Source: Rhododendron vialii
Lineage: Eukaryota > Streptophyta > Magnoliopsida > Ericales > Ericaceae
Assembly (NCBI RefSeq): GCF_030253575.1
Contig: NC_080559.1
Span: 29,228,501 to 29,292,500 of the forward strand
Direction: 5' to 3'
Length of the DNA: 64,000 bases
Shown here: piece after piece, positions 11,601 to 25,186 of the stretch
Layout: each line of letters opens with the position of its first letter
Numbering within the stretch: the first letter of the stretch is position 1
Notes under the pieces: model-generated
The model's input: only the letters and a program-made list of their open reading frames with translations
What the model was told of the DNA's origin: nothing
Database searches by the model: none
Program-made: the position numbers and the translations under genes

Positions 11601-13930
11601 AGAAATGCAACCATATACTGTGGGGCAGAGATCATGTCGCTTGAATGGGATTGTAAATCAGATCGCTTGGTACGTAATTAAGCATCATATGAACATCGTA
11701 TAGTCTTTTTTCTGTTGGAATATGATGTTGATCATTGAATAGTGGAATTGATACTTGTAACTTCACTCTTTGTTTTGAGAAAAGCTTCTGATTGGCACTG
11801 CTGATGGTGGCATTAAAGCATGGAATGTTGATGCCAAGAGAGTTGTTTGTGATCTCAACACAATTGAAGCATTTCCGAGGTTCTGATTCAATAATTTAAC
11901 CTGGTTCAGAAAGAGAGATACAGTGGTTCTCCTTGTACTCATCTTCATGCATTTGGTGTAATGCAGTGTCTTGGATTTGAAATGCAGTCCTGTGGAACCA
12001 ATTTTTGTTTCTGCAGCATCATCCAGAGGGTACGTTTTCCCCCTAGATTTAGCATTCTAAGATTTTCTTCCTTTCCTTATTCTATGTTTTACTAAGTGGG
12101 AATGTCAATTCTTTTCAATATTTTATTAAATCAAACCACACATCAAAAATACCTAGTGCCAGTGTGAACGAGAGAGATGCTGAGAAGGACACAGTTGATA
12201 GCTTAATGATACACTTCCAGTCCAACATTGCTACTTAAGAAAACATGGATTTTAATCAAGAGAGTGGTATATTCACCACCTAAGTGGTGCTTGCATAGAG
12301 ATGCATATTTTCTGCTTTTGCATTCTCTAGGATCTTTTTTCCTTCGTTCTCCTTCGGAAACCTTGTGGTTTTGTCTGAAGTATGCAGTTAAGGCTCCCAA
12401 TGCTGTATCTGTTATCGTCATACTTAGTGATTATTCATTTTTTAATTTACAAAAGACATTCTTAGACTTTTCATCTTTGTAGGCATGGCACCAGTTATAT
12501 GGATAAGTTGGGATTTGCAAACTTAACTGTCTGGAACATGAAAACATGGAAAGCAATGGTATGAACTTGTTTTTCCCCCAAATCATGTATCTATCTTGGA
12601 GTCAATTTTCTCTTAGAACAGCCTACAAGTCTTTAATAAGCTCTCACCTTTATTGAAGACAGTCCTTCCTCTTGGTGAAGATCCACCGGCAATAACTTCC
12701 TTATGCTTCAACCATAACGGGAAGATTTTGGCCGCTGCTGCAACTGATGGAATGATTCACATGTTTGGTATCCTTGTTGTTTTTATCTATATGCCTGATG
12801 AATCACAAACCCCTTGGTTTTACTATTCCTGGTACAGTTAGTTGATAAAAAGTTGAAGAAGAGAAGGATTACTTTTTATTTTTGAACTTTTTGGAGAATT
12901 AGGTGATGGGAGGAAGGGTGAATGATGATACCTTTCTTCTTGGAAGGGAAACCTTTCTCCTTGCTGGATGAGTACCCTGAACAAAGTATATACACCTTAA
13001 CTTGGCAAAGATATGTCTGCTGGACTACCAATTACGGGATGGCCAGCTCATGATTCCGCTATTAGCTCCATTCTTTTTGGGCCTGATGAGACAAGCATTT
13101 TTAGCTTGGGAATTGATGGAAAGGCAAGTTACTCTAGCACCTTTTTTGGGGTTTGGCATGAGATTGGCTTATGTCTGATACCTCATGCGTTGCTCTTTTA
13201 AATTTGGTCATTCGTTTTAGCTGGATTTCCTTTATTATTATGTCTAGCAATTATGTGGGATCTCAGCAAACTAGCATCCACTGCAGATATTTGAATGGAG
13301 CTTGCAAAACCAAGGTAAAGTTCTTTGGTCAAGAAACTGCAGCAGGTACTTAAATCGCCAGCCCTGTATATATCTGAAATTTAAATAGTTATACAGCAAA
13401 ACGGGCTACTTGGCTTCCTAGTAGTTGAAATTTTATTGGAGTCAAGATTGAGGGCATGCGGTTTGTATTCTATACGCAGCCCATTGGTAAATCTTTACAT
13501 TGTGATTTACGGACTACCTTACAGGATCAGGGTTATGGGAACTCAGTACCTTGGCAACATGACCCTATTCTTTCTTTCTTTTTTAGGTTCTGCAATCATG
13601 AGAACTCAGGACACTGTAGACATGAAATGGCTTTAGATGCTGATGGGAGGAGACTTTTGGTGACATCTGGTTCAGTGAGAGCACCCATATATCAGGTAAA
13701 TCTCCATTTCCGTTCTCTCTCCTACGTACACACGCACGCAGATCTTTTAGTGGCTTAAACCTCCCTACTCCTGATCCAAGTTTCCATGCATTCAGGTTAG
13801 AGGTCATATGAATGGAGTGAAAACCCTTCTTCACAGTGCGGCCATAACCACTGTTGATTGGCACCCAACCTTGCCCTTGTTCCTCACTGGTTCAGCCGAT
13901 CATTCAGTTCGTGTGACATCAATATCATGA
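8616..13930 (+). CDS. WDR91: WD repeat-containing protein 91 homologue
   Basis: Animal WDR91 works with WDR81 on endosomes, where it restrains PI3P and binds Rab7; the plant role is inferred. Exons: 8616-9006, 9091-9213, 9728-9869, 9987-10303, 10796-10854, 10991-11085, 11567-11669, 11785-11879, 11967-12029, 12483-12558, 12659-12767, 13011-13123, 13287-13345, 13587-13695, 13796-13930. They sum to 1989 bases, in frame throughout, for 662 residues. The N-terminus (YAEELVKEFLVFRGFTSTLQ) matches the LisH-like start of WDR91. A coiled coil follows at about 180-220 (INRLKKDIRQLNLRLSELQ type), then an acidic linker, then WD40 repeats from about 345 (FLGHTSPISRCRFSASG) to the end (GSADHSVRVTSIS). Intron 2 (9214-9727) is AT-AC and intron 12 starts with GC (AAG/GCAAGT). 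The gene is convergent with TIMELESS. Confidence 0.9.
9214..9727 (+). other. U12-type AT-AC intron in the WDR91-like gene
   Basis: The intron begins ATATCCTTGA and ends CTGATCTAC. ATATCCTT is the minor-spliceosome 5' splice site, and TTCCTTAGC at 9711-9719, 8 bases before the terminal AC, resembles the U12 branch site (TTCCTTRAY) with one mismatch. Splicing here joins FNDT to RIPAILK in frame, as I recall for plant homologues. I found no GT-AG alternative in this region that gives a sensible protein. Confidence 0.82.
9304..9533. mobile_element. Stowaway-like MITE inside the U12 intron
   Basis: The left end CTCCCTCTGTTC and the right end GAACAGAGGGAG are inverted repeats of the CTCCCTCYGT type found in Tc1/mariner Stowaway elements. 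TA follows the right end; the left flank is TT, so the TA target duplication is degenerate. About 230 bp, non-coding. Confidence 0.6.
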
Positions 13931-14441
13931 AGATTTTTCCTTTTTGATTATTCAATTATTTGTAGCTTTGAGATTGCCATATAGCATGAAATAGATCCCG
14001 TGCAGTGGTTTGACCACAGTCCTAATTGGTTTTGTGCCCTTTGTCCAGTTTTTTTGTTGTAGGCATTTATGTCAATGTAATTCTGAAATTTCTCTTCTTC
14101 AGGTCCAGAAAGAAAGAAGGAAAAATTATTTTTATCATCACTTCTTCCGAAATGTAATTAAACAACAGATTGTGTTGGAGGAACTTCACACCAAGCAATG
14201 CTAGTACTGAAGTTGTAATTGGGGTGTATTTTGTTCAGTTGTCTCAGAAGAATCGGTTATTTCGTTGTAGAAAAACATAGCTATTTGAATCCTTCACAAC
14301 CAACGAAGCGCCTTTCAATAGGAAAACCAGAACTATTTGCGTCATTCATTTATGTGTGACTCTACATCATATCTGATCATGTTCAAGCGAAAAAGATCTG
14401 GAAGGGCAGATAATATAAAAAGACTACTCTATACAACAGTC
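13931..14441. other. Convergent 3' UTR region between WDR91 and TIMELESS
   Basis: This 511-base gap separates the two stop codons and must hold both 3' ends. AT-rich, with no further gene or repeat that I can see. Confidence 0.6.
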
Positions 14442-17400
14442 CTAGTCATCATCCTCGAGATCAAGCACCATCCTCATCTTCCTTCTCCATACGGCATCTT
14501 TCGGGGATGCAACATGAGTTGTTGCATCGTCCCCAAAATCTGATAACTCATCAGCCAGCTCGTCATGCATTTGTTGATGCTGCAAATGACTTGCATCGTC
14601 AACAAGTGGAGCACCTACTAACTTTTTGCTGCCGAGGCTACTTGCTTCAGCTTCTGCATTGGCAGCGTAATCGAGAGAACTTTCATCAAATTCACCCTCC
14701 GTCCCACAGGGGGGTTCTTCTCCATCCCTGACAAACAGATAACAGAATTATTCCCAAACTCATGTTGAATGTATGGTATTCTTCCCGGACCTTACAGGAA
14801 TAAAAACTTACAGATATACACTAATCATGATGAAATAAACAGGCCCAATAGCAATGCTGCGGACACATGAAATTGCACAAATTCGGACACACGTGTCCAG
14901 AACCTTCCAATGAAGGTGAGTCCCACATGATAAATGTGGAGAGGCCCATACACATTGGATGGTTTCGGACACATCTATTCCGGATCTATTCCTATTGGTT
15001 TATGTTGATAGCATTTTGGTCAATTAATCTATACAAAGCAATGCCACATAAGGATCAATTACTGAAATTCAAAGAATCAAATCCACTTTTTGTCTTGGGG
15101 TATTGCATGACTAGAAATCCGCCTTGAGAGTGACTGGACTTGCCTTAAAGCAGCGCCTGGAAGTTCATCGTCAGAATTGCCTTTTCCATAATTGTTCTCA
15201 TCTGCCACCTCAATTTCTCTTTCATTCTTCTTGCTTTTGCTCCTAGAATACCAAATAGCAAGTAAGATTAGCCAGAATAGAAATGTAACAAGGTAGTATT
15301 TTATCCCAACTGCGAAAGAGAGGCTGAATTGAATTGTGGTTGAAGTCAAGAGACCCATATTTTTTGTCTTACAAATCACGGTGTTGTAGTTTAATAGACA
15401 CGCTTAAACTACGACATCCTTTCGCACATCTGCAGCAACATATGGAGAGGACACATTACCTTTTTACCAGTGATAATAACGTTTCATTGTCAGAGTCTTC
15501 TGCACTTTCTGCAGAAAAGTTGACAGGATCCTCATCCCTTGAATGCATGTGGCCTTCCGATCTCTTGCACTTAGGAACACGAAGGCCAAGTTGCTTGAGT
15601 TTGCGTGAAACTTGTGCTGCTGTGAATATGCCATCAGCATCCATTGCATTTGCAATCATGTGACTACACCTCTTATGATCCTTAAACCTACAGTATTTTG
15701 TTAGTTATAGCATCCTTTTTTCACCAAAAAACCATCTCTCTAGAAAACATAAATATAAGTCTCTGGTAGCCACTAAGTCAAGCACTCACTGCTCAAATAA
15801 AGCTTTGATCCTCATCTCCTGATCTTTGCTAAAGGCGCGTACTCTTTTTCTAGTGTGCCTAAGAAGAAAACACAAACAATTAGCTGATTTGTCAATTTGT
15901 TTTCAACAACAGAAATGAAATGTAATAATGAAAACAAATTTACCAGCACTAAGTGTAATACTACTTACAGAGGTTGTCTCAGTGCAGAACTCTCCTCAAA
16001 CTCATTTTTGCTAAGATCATTTTCATCTCCCCTTGCCCCTTCTTCCTCAAGTTGGATAGGACCCCCAGCTTGAAGCCTCCTTTTCTGTCGTGGGACTCTA
16101 AGCCCAAGCCGTCTAAGCTTGTTGGAAACCTGAACTGGCGAAACTTTTCCATCTGGATCGAGCTCTTCAGCAATGAGACGACTACAATGACGATCGTCCT
16201 TGTATCTTAAATTGTTTTCCACCGAGACAAAGAAATATCAGAAAACAAGTTGCAAAAATGATGTGAGTTATCCACCAACACAAGTATGTGTATATATCTC
16301 CAAGAAAAAGAGAATGCCAAAAGGGGAAATGTACGTAACCATTTTATCTTTATGAATTGATCATTGTAATTCTACTTCGTCTAACATAAATCATCCACAT
16401 GAAATGACACTCACTTTTCATATAGACCCTTGATTTTCCCTTCTAGATCTTGATTAAGAACAAGGCTTTTCCTTCTTTTAGATACCCCTTCAGACTCATG
16501 TTCAATAATCCCCTCACTGCAACAGCCAGAATAAATAGAGATAATTTTGTGACGCAAAAGATGAACTAAGCATTTTCTCATTGGCTTTAATTCTTATCAC
16601 CCAACCTATCAGAAATTTCCTTGCTGTGACTTCCCCCACTAGAAACTGACTTGACGTTTTCCTTCACTTGTCCATTGTTCCCATTGCTTCTTTGAAAAAC
16701 TTTCTGAATCTTGATCTCATAAGGGTCCTCCTCCCTGTGGTTTATTAAAGAAATCATCTCAGAAACTGATATGACTGTCAAACTTACTCCAATTAGCAAC
16801 AAACTACAAATCCTTCATGCTTATACAATCCCATACCAGCTATCGAAGCTTTCATGAATGCAAATGTCTTGGCAAAATGTAATGACAGACTATTAAGTTC
16901 TAGATCATGCCAATTTGTTGCCTCAAGTGCTATAATATGTCTGGTCACAGACTCACAGTCCAAATTTCCCAATATCAATAAGGAGTTAAAGGACTACTAC
17001 AGTGGGGAAGAGTAAACCCATACTATCAGGAGGCAAAAATCGAATAAAAAGATGAAAAAAGATGACAGAAAAGACAGACTTTTACAAAGGATGTTAAGCC
17101 TATTATCAGACTTATCTTACTTCTGTTTATTGATCTCATTTGGGTCAACAAAGTCAGCTTCATCGTCGCCAAGTGCATCTGCTATGCTCCTATGAACCCA
17201 TCCTTGCCCTTGAGATGAATAGATTCCTTCGTCCTTAGAAACACTTCCCCACTTTTCGCTTTCTCTCTTCAAGTTGCCAACTTCATGCAACAAAGATTCA
17301 CAGTTGATGTAATGACATTCTTTACGTGTCTTCCAGAAGAGCACCTCTACAAAAAGTAGAGGTTGTTTCTTCATTTTCCTAAGCATTCTCCTAACCAAGC

Positions 17401-20400
17401 TTGTTAGAAATAAAACTATGTTTTCATATTCCTTGCATGGGCTTGACTTCTGCTCATCCAGGATCTTGTAGAATATATTTAGGAACGACAACTGCAAGTT
17501 GTTGGGAAGAAAAACACACAAAATATCACCAATATAATACTTCAATAATCTAAGAAAGCTAAAATGTTCCTGATTCTTTACCTGATATAGCATTGGAGAA
17601 AGCTCTAGATCATCACAAATTTTCCGCAGCATGCATAAAATGTAGTGGTTTGTACTTGTAGAATTGCTTTTATAAAACTTCAGCAACCAGCACAAATTTT
17701 GGATAATATTGTTATTTGCTAGGGCAGAAATCAAAGTAGATACTCTGAAGTCCACTTCATCAGTACCAGCTAGCTGCTCATCGCAAGAAGAATCACCCAT
17801 TCCATCATGAAGATCACCATTATGTTCATCAGACTTATTATTTTTCATCCCCTGAAGATTGGTTTTGTGATTAGATGTTTCTACCCTGCAAGTTTCGGGC
17901 TCATTAACCTGAACAGGTATTGCGGCTTCGTCCTGTTTTGCATCAGAAATTGGATTAACAAACTTCTCCTCAGATAACATGCTTGAATTTGCATAGTGTT
18001 CACAACCAGATTTACCAACCTTGTTCTGAAAGGGAGTATGATCTTCACCTGGTTCACAACCAGAGTTAGCAATCTCATTCTGAAGGGGAGTATGATCTCC
18101 AACTGGTTGATCAATGTTATCACTCTTGTCATTCAACATTTTCTTTGCTCTCTTCTTCCTAGACTTTCTAGAAACCTTAACCAAAAGAAAATTTACACAT
18201 TTAGATGTAGAAGGTGAAACAAAAGGCTTACCTGATTAGAAAAAACCATTGAACGACAATATTACAGTAAAAAGGAGACAGACACCAAATGGGCAAATTC
18301 AGTTACATACACATAGAGAGGCCTTTTTTGTGCGATTATTGTAGCCCCTTTACGAAGCCAAAACCAATAATTAAACAGACAACCTGCTTCAAAAACAACA
18401 TAAGGCATTCACACCTCACAAGGAGAACGCTTGTTGACATTGAATCAGTGGTCACTCGCTCAGACACAGATAACAGTAAATAATATCTGGTTATGTATGA
18501 TAAATTGATAATGCAACATCCACGCATGTAAATTTCAAACAATTACAGCTATTTGCGTTCTTTAACTTACGATAATGAAAACGACGAGAGGCCAAAAGGT
18601 AACTACTAAGCAATGAATATATCAGAGAAAGCTTTTCAGGTTACTACAAGCATGGTAACAGCCAGGATCCAGGTCTAACTTAATATATAAGATATTATTA
18701 TTGTTAAACTAGTTCCAAGGAATATTATTAACAAATAGTTTAACTTCATGAACTAGAGGTGGGGGTTCTACTGCTCGCCACCTCATTGATGCCATACGGG
18801 CACAATCTCCCCACGCCCACATCAAAGTTTCTTTCTTTCTTTTCTAAATAAGCTGCTTTCTAGTCGAATAGCTATTCCAACTACGTCTAAATTCGAAGCT
18901 GTCATATGTTCGTATTGATTAAACCAGTATAGATGGCAGCCGCAAACTGGGATATCAACTATTAGACCATTTTTTCTAAATTCAGCTAAGATATGGCGGA
19001 TCTGCTTGGCCTACAGACTAAATCCCTACATTTTCAGGGGAAAAGCAAGTTGAAAGTCATTATAACAAGACAAAAAAAATCCTATCTAGTGTTCACCTCA
19101 AATGAAAATGTAGTAAAACAGGACATGCGTACCCTTAATGTGCCTCGTTCTTGAAGGTTCTCCATGAGCCTTATAACTACATATGTTGTTTCTATCAAGT
19201 CGGAGAGATCACTGGCATAAACAAATGATAAAATAGCAACAATTATTTTCAGTAATCACACTGTTCTCAGTATCACTTTCTTTATGCACCATGAGTTATA
19301 GTAAAGTTTCATAAGTAGAAAAACAGAAAGAAAAAGCGAAATGGCTTGAAAGTAGAAACTGTTGAATTCCCATAGTATGCAGGCGCCAGGGCCTGCTTTC
19401 TGGAGAATGTTGAGCAACGCAAAGATGATTAATTTCAAGCTAATAATTTATTCACAATTCTACTCAGGATGTACTTTTAAACCCAATCACTTACGTGCCC
19501 AGGTATCAGCATTACAAGTTCTACCATTTCAAATAGACCATACTGTTGATATGGAACTGGAAAAGGAATAGAGTTCAACAAGAAAATAAATCAAAATTGT
19601 AAAGCAGAAATCAAAATTGTAAAGCAGAAAATTAGCATCTAAATGTTCCCGTGGATGTGTCCTCGAAGGAAGCGCCAGAAAAATGCTGCAAAAGCCAAAT
19701 ATATGATGACTGAGGTATAGATATATATTTCCAAGAAACTATCATCCTTGAAGGTCTAGACTCAAGAACATCGAAAAGTTCTACGATGTTGACCATTTGA
19801 AAACAAACAGTCCCATATGCTGATAAATATTTTATCAGATCAGTGCATTATGACAAGCTCCCCTGTTCTGATGTATATGGTACAATGTAGCTCTACAATA
19901 AAATACCTGCTCTATTATAGTTCCATGACATGAAATTTTAAAGATGCAGTACCTTAGAAGACATAAAATGTGTCGTTGTGTAACGACAATGAACACTTTT
20001 AAGTAGATAAGTGCAAGAAGAAACCTTTTTGCCTGTTTGTGAATGTCGAATGATTTGATCTGGTTCAAAAGGAACTGTGTCATCCCTTGATCAGTTTGAT
20101 CATAAAATAACTTGTAAAGAAGAATGCGAGCCGTTTGAGGTTCCTTAGAATCTTCAGGTGATGCCTTAAGCACTAAATCCAGCATACGAATCTACACAAA
20201 ACATAGTTACTGTGGGTAATAAGGACAATTTATGTACGGATAGTCCTATCCTAGCAAAATAAGCCTGCAACTTCAACAAATTATCCATGATGATAGCCAG
20301 AAATAGACCAAAAATTTTGCCTTCATGTAGAATGCATAAAGTAGGGCACAATAATTTTTTAGGTTGCAGAAAATGTGATATACTGGTATTTAGTGAAGTG

Positions 20401-23400
20401 CCAAGTACTCGAAACACCAAGAGGTAGACAAGATCATAAGTCCTAACATCATTAGTACTCACTACTAAAACATGCAACAGTAACTGTTTCCACCTTTCGG
20501 TATATCAACTGCTGTTTTTAGGACATGAGGTTAGAATTCCAACCACCATATGCATTTTGGAGAAAAGGATTCGTAAGTCATGAAAATCCATGAATGTAAA
20601 TAGCAAGTTGAAAATGACGAAGAAAATACCAAATTGAAACATAAAAGATAAAACAAGTAAGACTACCATGATTTTCATTAGAGATCCTGCTGCAGATACA
20701 AACTTATAGTCCTTTGTCTCCTTCAAGCCATCATATGCATATTGCCACTTTGAAAATAATAAGAGGAACATTGACTCGTTCATCGATGCGGCAATTGGTC
20801 CACATATATTGCCTTTAAAAAGTGTACTATCAGCATGATGATTCAAGGAAGCTTCGAATACATCAGCATTTGTTTCAGGCTGTTGAAGCAAACAGAGACC
20901 ATGTGAGAGCAGTTAAGCTGCCATACAAAAGAAACGCTGTAGAGGCAATATTTGAGCAACAGAACATGAATTGAATGGGCTGATAGAGTAGTAAGAAGCA
21001 AAATTCAGCGGGGAAGAAAATGTTGACATATGGAATGATTTTCCAATCCAAACCTGTAGAATATAGATGCTTTTTATCAGATGTTAATGATATAAAACCT
21101 TATCAACTTGGAAGAATTACACCAAGTACACCTTTACAAGTACAATCCTAACCCACCAAAATCTCAAATGTCAAAATACCCCATTCCATAACATTTAAGA
21201 ACGGACTGAAGGAATCAAGCGATATGAACTATCATTCACCCGTCATGTAAGAATATTAACTTCTTCCACCACCTAGTCAACCATGTTATTAGACCTCCCA
21301 ATTGGCTCCATATGACCTTGCTTCATCCATTGACAATCATTTCATAAAGATTACAATGTAATCAACACTTTACAAGGCAATTTCCCATTTCATGTTTTGC
21401 ACCAGATTTCTATCAGTGAGTATGCCCTTTTCAATCTTCCTTGAGCGTGGGTAATGAAACCGAAATAGCATACCACCAAGTTTCACCATTCCTGTATCAG
21501 CCATTCAGGTAAGCCTCATCACCCTTCCCCCAGTTTCATTTATCAGATGGTACCATCAACGAAAATGAGATGAACAATGAGCTCTCTTCCTAAAGAAACT
21601 CTGCAACATTTCTGAGCCAATATACGCTACGTGGAAATCAATCTTCTTCTCTAGCCTTTAAACAAACACCGCAAGAATAGCTACTATTCTCAATTTCTCA
21701 TGTACAGAAACCAACAGCCAGCATAAAATTGTACTACGTCACAGTCTTTTCACCATAAGCTTCAAAAGGTTCCACATCAACATACACAAGCCACCATAGT
21801 TGGTGCAAACATGTTTTTCAAGACAAAGTAGGTTTCCTTCATATGTTGGGCATTTCTTGGTTTTGGTCACCATATCAACCATGATAGTCAACCACCCATG
21901 TTATAACCAGACGTGCATAAAAAATTATTTGAAACATCAATAATCATTTTTTCAGATCGTATTTAATTTCAGTACGAGGAAAACATTGCTAGAAAGTGAA
22001 AGAACTAAAGAATTTCCTGAAATGAGACTATATAATCACCATTAACAGGCACACATGTCACAATTTGTAAAAGCTCAAAACAGGAAACAATCCATTTTGA
22101 GGCTTGCATCAACAATGCCATGTTTTAATACTTTACATTGTCAAGCATCCACAGTTAATATAAAGTATACATTTGGAGGAAAATGAAAAGTATTGGATCA
22201 ACCCCAAAAAGATTTAATACATGTTACAAAGAACATAAGATGCAACAATTGAGGTATACTATAACCTACTCAATATAACTCCTCACCTTCAAAAACAAGG
22301 ACTTCTGATATTGAAAAGATGTAACAAATTGAGCAACCTGAAAGAAAATGGCAACATCGCTGCTCTCAATTATGTGCTCCTTTTCTATATCTTCCCGAAT
22401 GGATTGCATTAGAACTGAAATAATTTGAAGCAAAGTGAGAACATGCACCATGAATGTAGAGGTTTTACCATTGTAAAGACAGAAAAGGTTATGGAAGAAA
22501 CTTTTGGATTCAATCACAGAGGTTTTACCATTGTACCCCCCTGAGACAAGCTGGTTAACAAAATCATGAAGCAGTTCTAAAATTTTGTCCTTTGTTGACG
22601 GTAATCTTTCATAGTCCCACACCATTCTTTTGAGTGGACCTCGATGTTGTACTTTATGAGACTTGAGCAGATTGCCATGAGAAGCAGAACATGGGTTTCC
22701 CATCAATAATGTTTTAGAACCATCCTGTTGCAAAGGACTACTCAAGTTACTAGAGACTGATTAATTCCTAGTGCATCCAGAAAGTGACAACAACCTACCA
22801 TGGTTAGCCGAGTAAATGCTCCACTAAATTGGGAGGAACAACCCGTATTGCGTAGCCTGGTAAGCTTTCTTTTTTCAGCTTCCTCTTCCATAATAGATCT
22901 AAGACTGTCAATAGAAATTTCGGCATCTTCATTCACCTAATTAATCAAATCTCCTGTAGTCAATATCTTACATAGATGCATTTGTCTATGGTAACAGTAT
23001 ACTGCTACAGTAGCAAACACACAAGATGGCAAATATAGATAAGAACAAGTTCATATATGATGCAGCAAGATGCAACTGATGCGAAGTTATATGCCTAATA
23101 ATCTGTTTTTGCTTTCTTTTTCTTCTAAGCTAAACATTTTAGGAACTCTAAAGGAATGCATATTCATTCCCAGTTCATCCAGAACAACATTTCCTTATCA
23201 AGCATGGCACAAGCTATTTCAGAGTTATTGCTAACAGAAAAAATGCTGAAATTATTAAATAGAGGCCAACCTTCAAGTCCTTTGAATATGCTTTAGCAAT
23301 CAGTTCTGGCTCCTGACCCACAACTACGTAATGGAAAGTTTCCAACAAAAGCAAGTTATCTTGACGGAGATACCTCGAAGAGCCGCCAATGTTCTGCGTT

Positions 23401-24904
23401 AGAACTAAGATCAAGTCCATCACATTCTCATTGAACAGTAGTTCTAAAAACTTATCTCTGAGTGACAAGAACTGTGTGGTTGCGCCAGCCTTCTGGTGCG
23501 GAGGGATTTCCTGGATAGCTACAATGTTGCGAAATAAAGTAACCACCAGCTGGACTAGTTTCCAGTCATCCTCCGTAAATGTGTCACTGCTTAGCAACAA
23601 ATTAAATCATGAGAACAGTGTTAGTGTAAGAAATGAAAGCTATTATGACAGCCATTAAGCATGCAGATGAAAAATAAATAAACAAACAGACAATTGGAAG
23701 ACAAGAAAACGACACTAGATATGCAAACAGGCTGTCTGCTTTAAAGCACTACAAAGTAAAGAGCCCAGAGATTCAGTGATGCATGGAACTTATTAGCAAT
23801 TGCCATATCCAACACAAAGTCAAATTGGTTAGTTACATGAGTCTAGAACAAATGATTACCCAAATTCATGTTTGAATTCACACAAGAGCATGTATATGTT
23901 TCACTACTGCTCTTAAAAATTCATGTGGAATAGATTCTGTAACAGAAAAGAGCCAGTCGCCCATGATTATGATGCTTCACCAATCATTTTACTTGCAGGT
24001 TCATAAATAGGTTGGCGTAGAAGAGGAACTACTGAATGTCAAAAGGAAATGTTACACAATGAACAACAAAGGGGAGAAAACGAAATCCAACTTACCATTC
24101 TAAGTTTTCCAATGGGCTCTCCAGAAGTGAGACGATCATTGGGACAGTGTCACTCAAGGTAATTGAAGACTTCAAAGCCCAAAGGTACTCTATTTGTTGG
24201 GGGATGTCGTTGGATGTGGGTTCGATAGGCATGGTTAGAAACACCAACACCTTCACTGTGATAATTACGTCCAGTAATGAGTATCAAAAACTAATACTTT
24301 TAGAAAGAAAACATTAAACCACTAGACCCCCTACTTTCAGAATTCAACAATAAGTCCGTCATGCAGAAAAAAATCAGTGGCGATACCTGCATTTAGCACC
24401 AAATTATGATCATCCTGGCAGTGTTCCAAAATGGGTATCAAATCCTTGCCAACAATATTCCACTTGCAAACTTGCTTGAATACTTCTCTGGTCTGCGGAT
24501 CGTCTCGCCTCAGAAACCTCAACAAATCCTTCAAATTATCTGCCACCCAATTGCACAAAGCATAAATCCTTAAGAAACCTCTTAAAACAACAAATAATTC
24601 CGGTGCCCAACGACGTGTTCAAAGTAACAAATAAAGTAGGGTCTTACTAATCGCTGCCTATTAGGCGGTGTATAATAGGAGTGTACATAATACATATAAC
24701 GCCAAGATAAAATTTCAATATGCGTTCTTCACCGAAAAATCAACAAGCTTTTTTGATTTTTCAAATATAGATACGCCTTTTACACGTTGTACAGATTAAA
24801 GTGATACCTAGGCAGTATTCGCCCTTCGTGTAGCCGATGCGACCGCCATTGTCGTCCTCCTCGATGATTCCGAGACCGGCGCAAATGGCGGATAGACCCT
24901 CCAT
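14442..24904 (-). CDS. TIM: TIMELESS replication-fork protection protein
   Basis: Nuclear partner of TIPIN that stabilises replication forks and supports checkpoint signalling. Exons (high to low): 24904-24808, 24539-24387, 24255-24096, 23586-23271, 22936-22799, 22724-22529, 22414-22287, 20879-20667, 20191-20025, 19211-19133, 18175-17121, 16734-16606, 16516-16415, 16205-15969, 15858-15790, 15687-15460, 15242-15144, 14727-14442. They sum to 3852 bases in frame, 1283 residues. The N-terminal TIMELESS domain spans roughly 1-550 (MEGLSAICAGLGIIEED, NLKDLLRFLRRDDPQTREVF, KYLRQDN-like block SSRYLRQDNLLLLETFHY). Exon 11 encodes a basic stretch (SRKSRKKRAKK), an acidic Ser-rich part and a helical C-terminal domain. 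Two similar 52-residue modules follow (about 970-1021 and 1072-1123), then an acidic tail ending LDLEDDD. The last intron starts with GC (AAG/GCAAGT on this strand). Longer than I recall for Arabidopsis, mainly in the middle and C-terminus. Confidence 0.92.
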
Positions 24905-25183
24905 GTCGATCTAAGCTTGGAATTGTTCGAATTAGGGTATCGAAAGGGCTCGATCTGATTAATCAGGCGAGGGGAAAAAGAATAATAAAGATTTTCAAGT
25001 CGCATCCGGTGAGTGATTCTCTGTCATTTTTAGGGTTTTTGTGGCGCCAATAATGTCCGAATTTTCCCGCGCTGAGAAGTCTTTTGGGAGTGGTGATTTC
25101 CTACTATTGCGGCAGCTGGCTCCAGTAGACAGACATCCATGAATGATGTGGCAAAATCGTGTCTGTCCGTCTGTTTCTTTCTC
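24905..25183. promoter_or_regulatory. Upstream region of TIMELESS
   Basis: First part of the 2-kb gap between the divergent TIMELESS and pyruvate kinase genes. It holds TTTTCCCGCGCTGAGAAG near 25063. TTTCCCGC-type sites are typical E2F-binding elements and would suit an S-phase gene; this regulatory reading is inference. Confidence 0.4.
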
Positions 25184-25186
25184 TAA

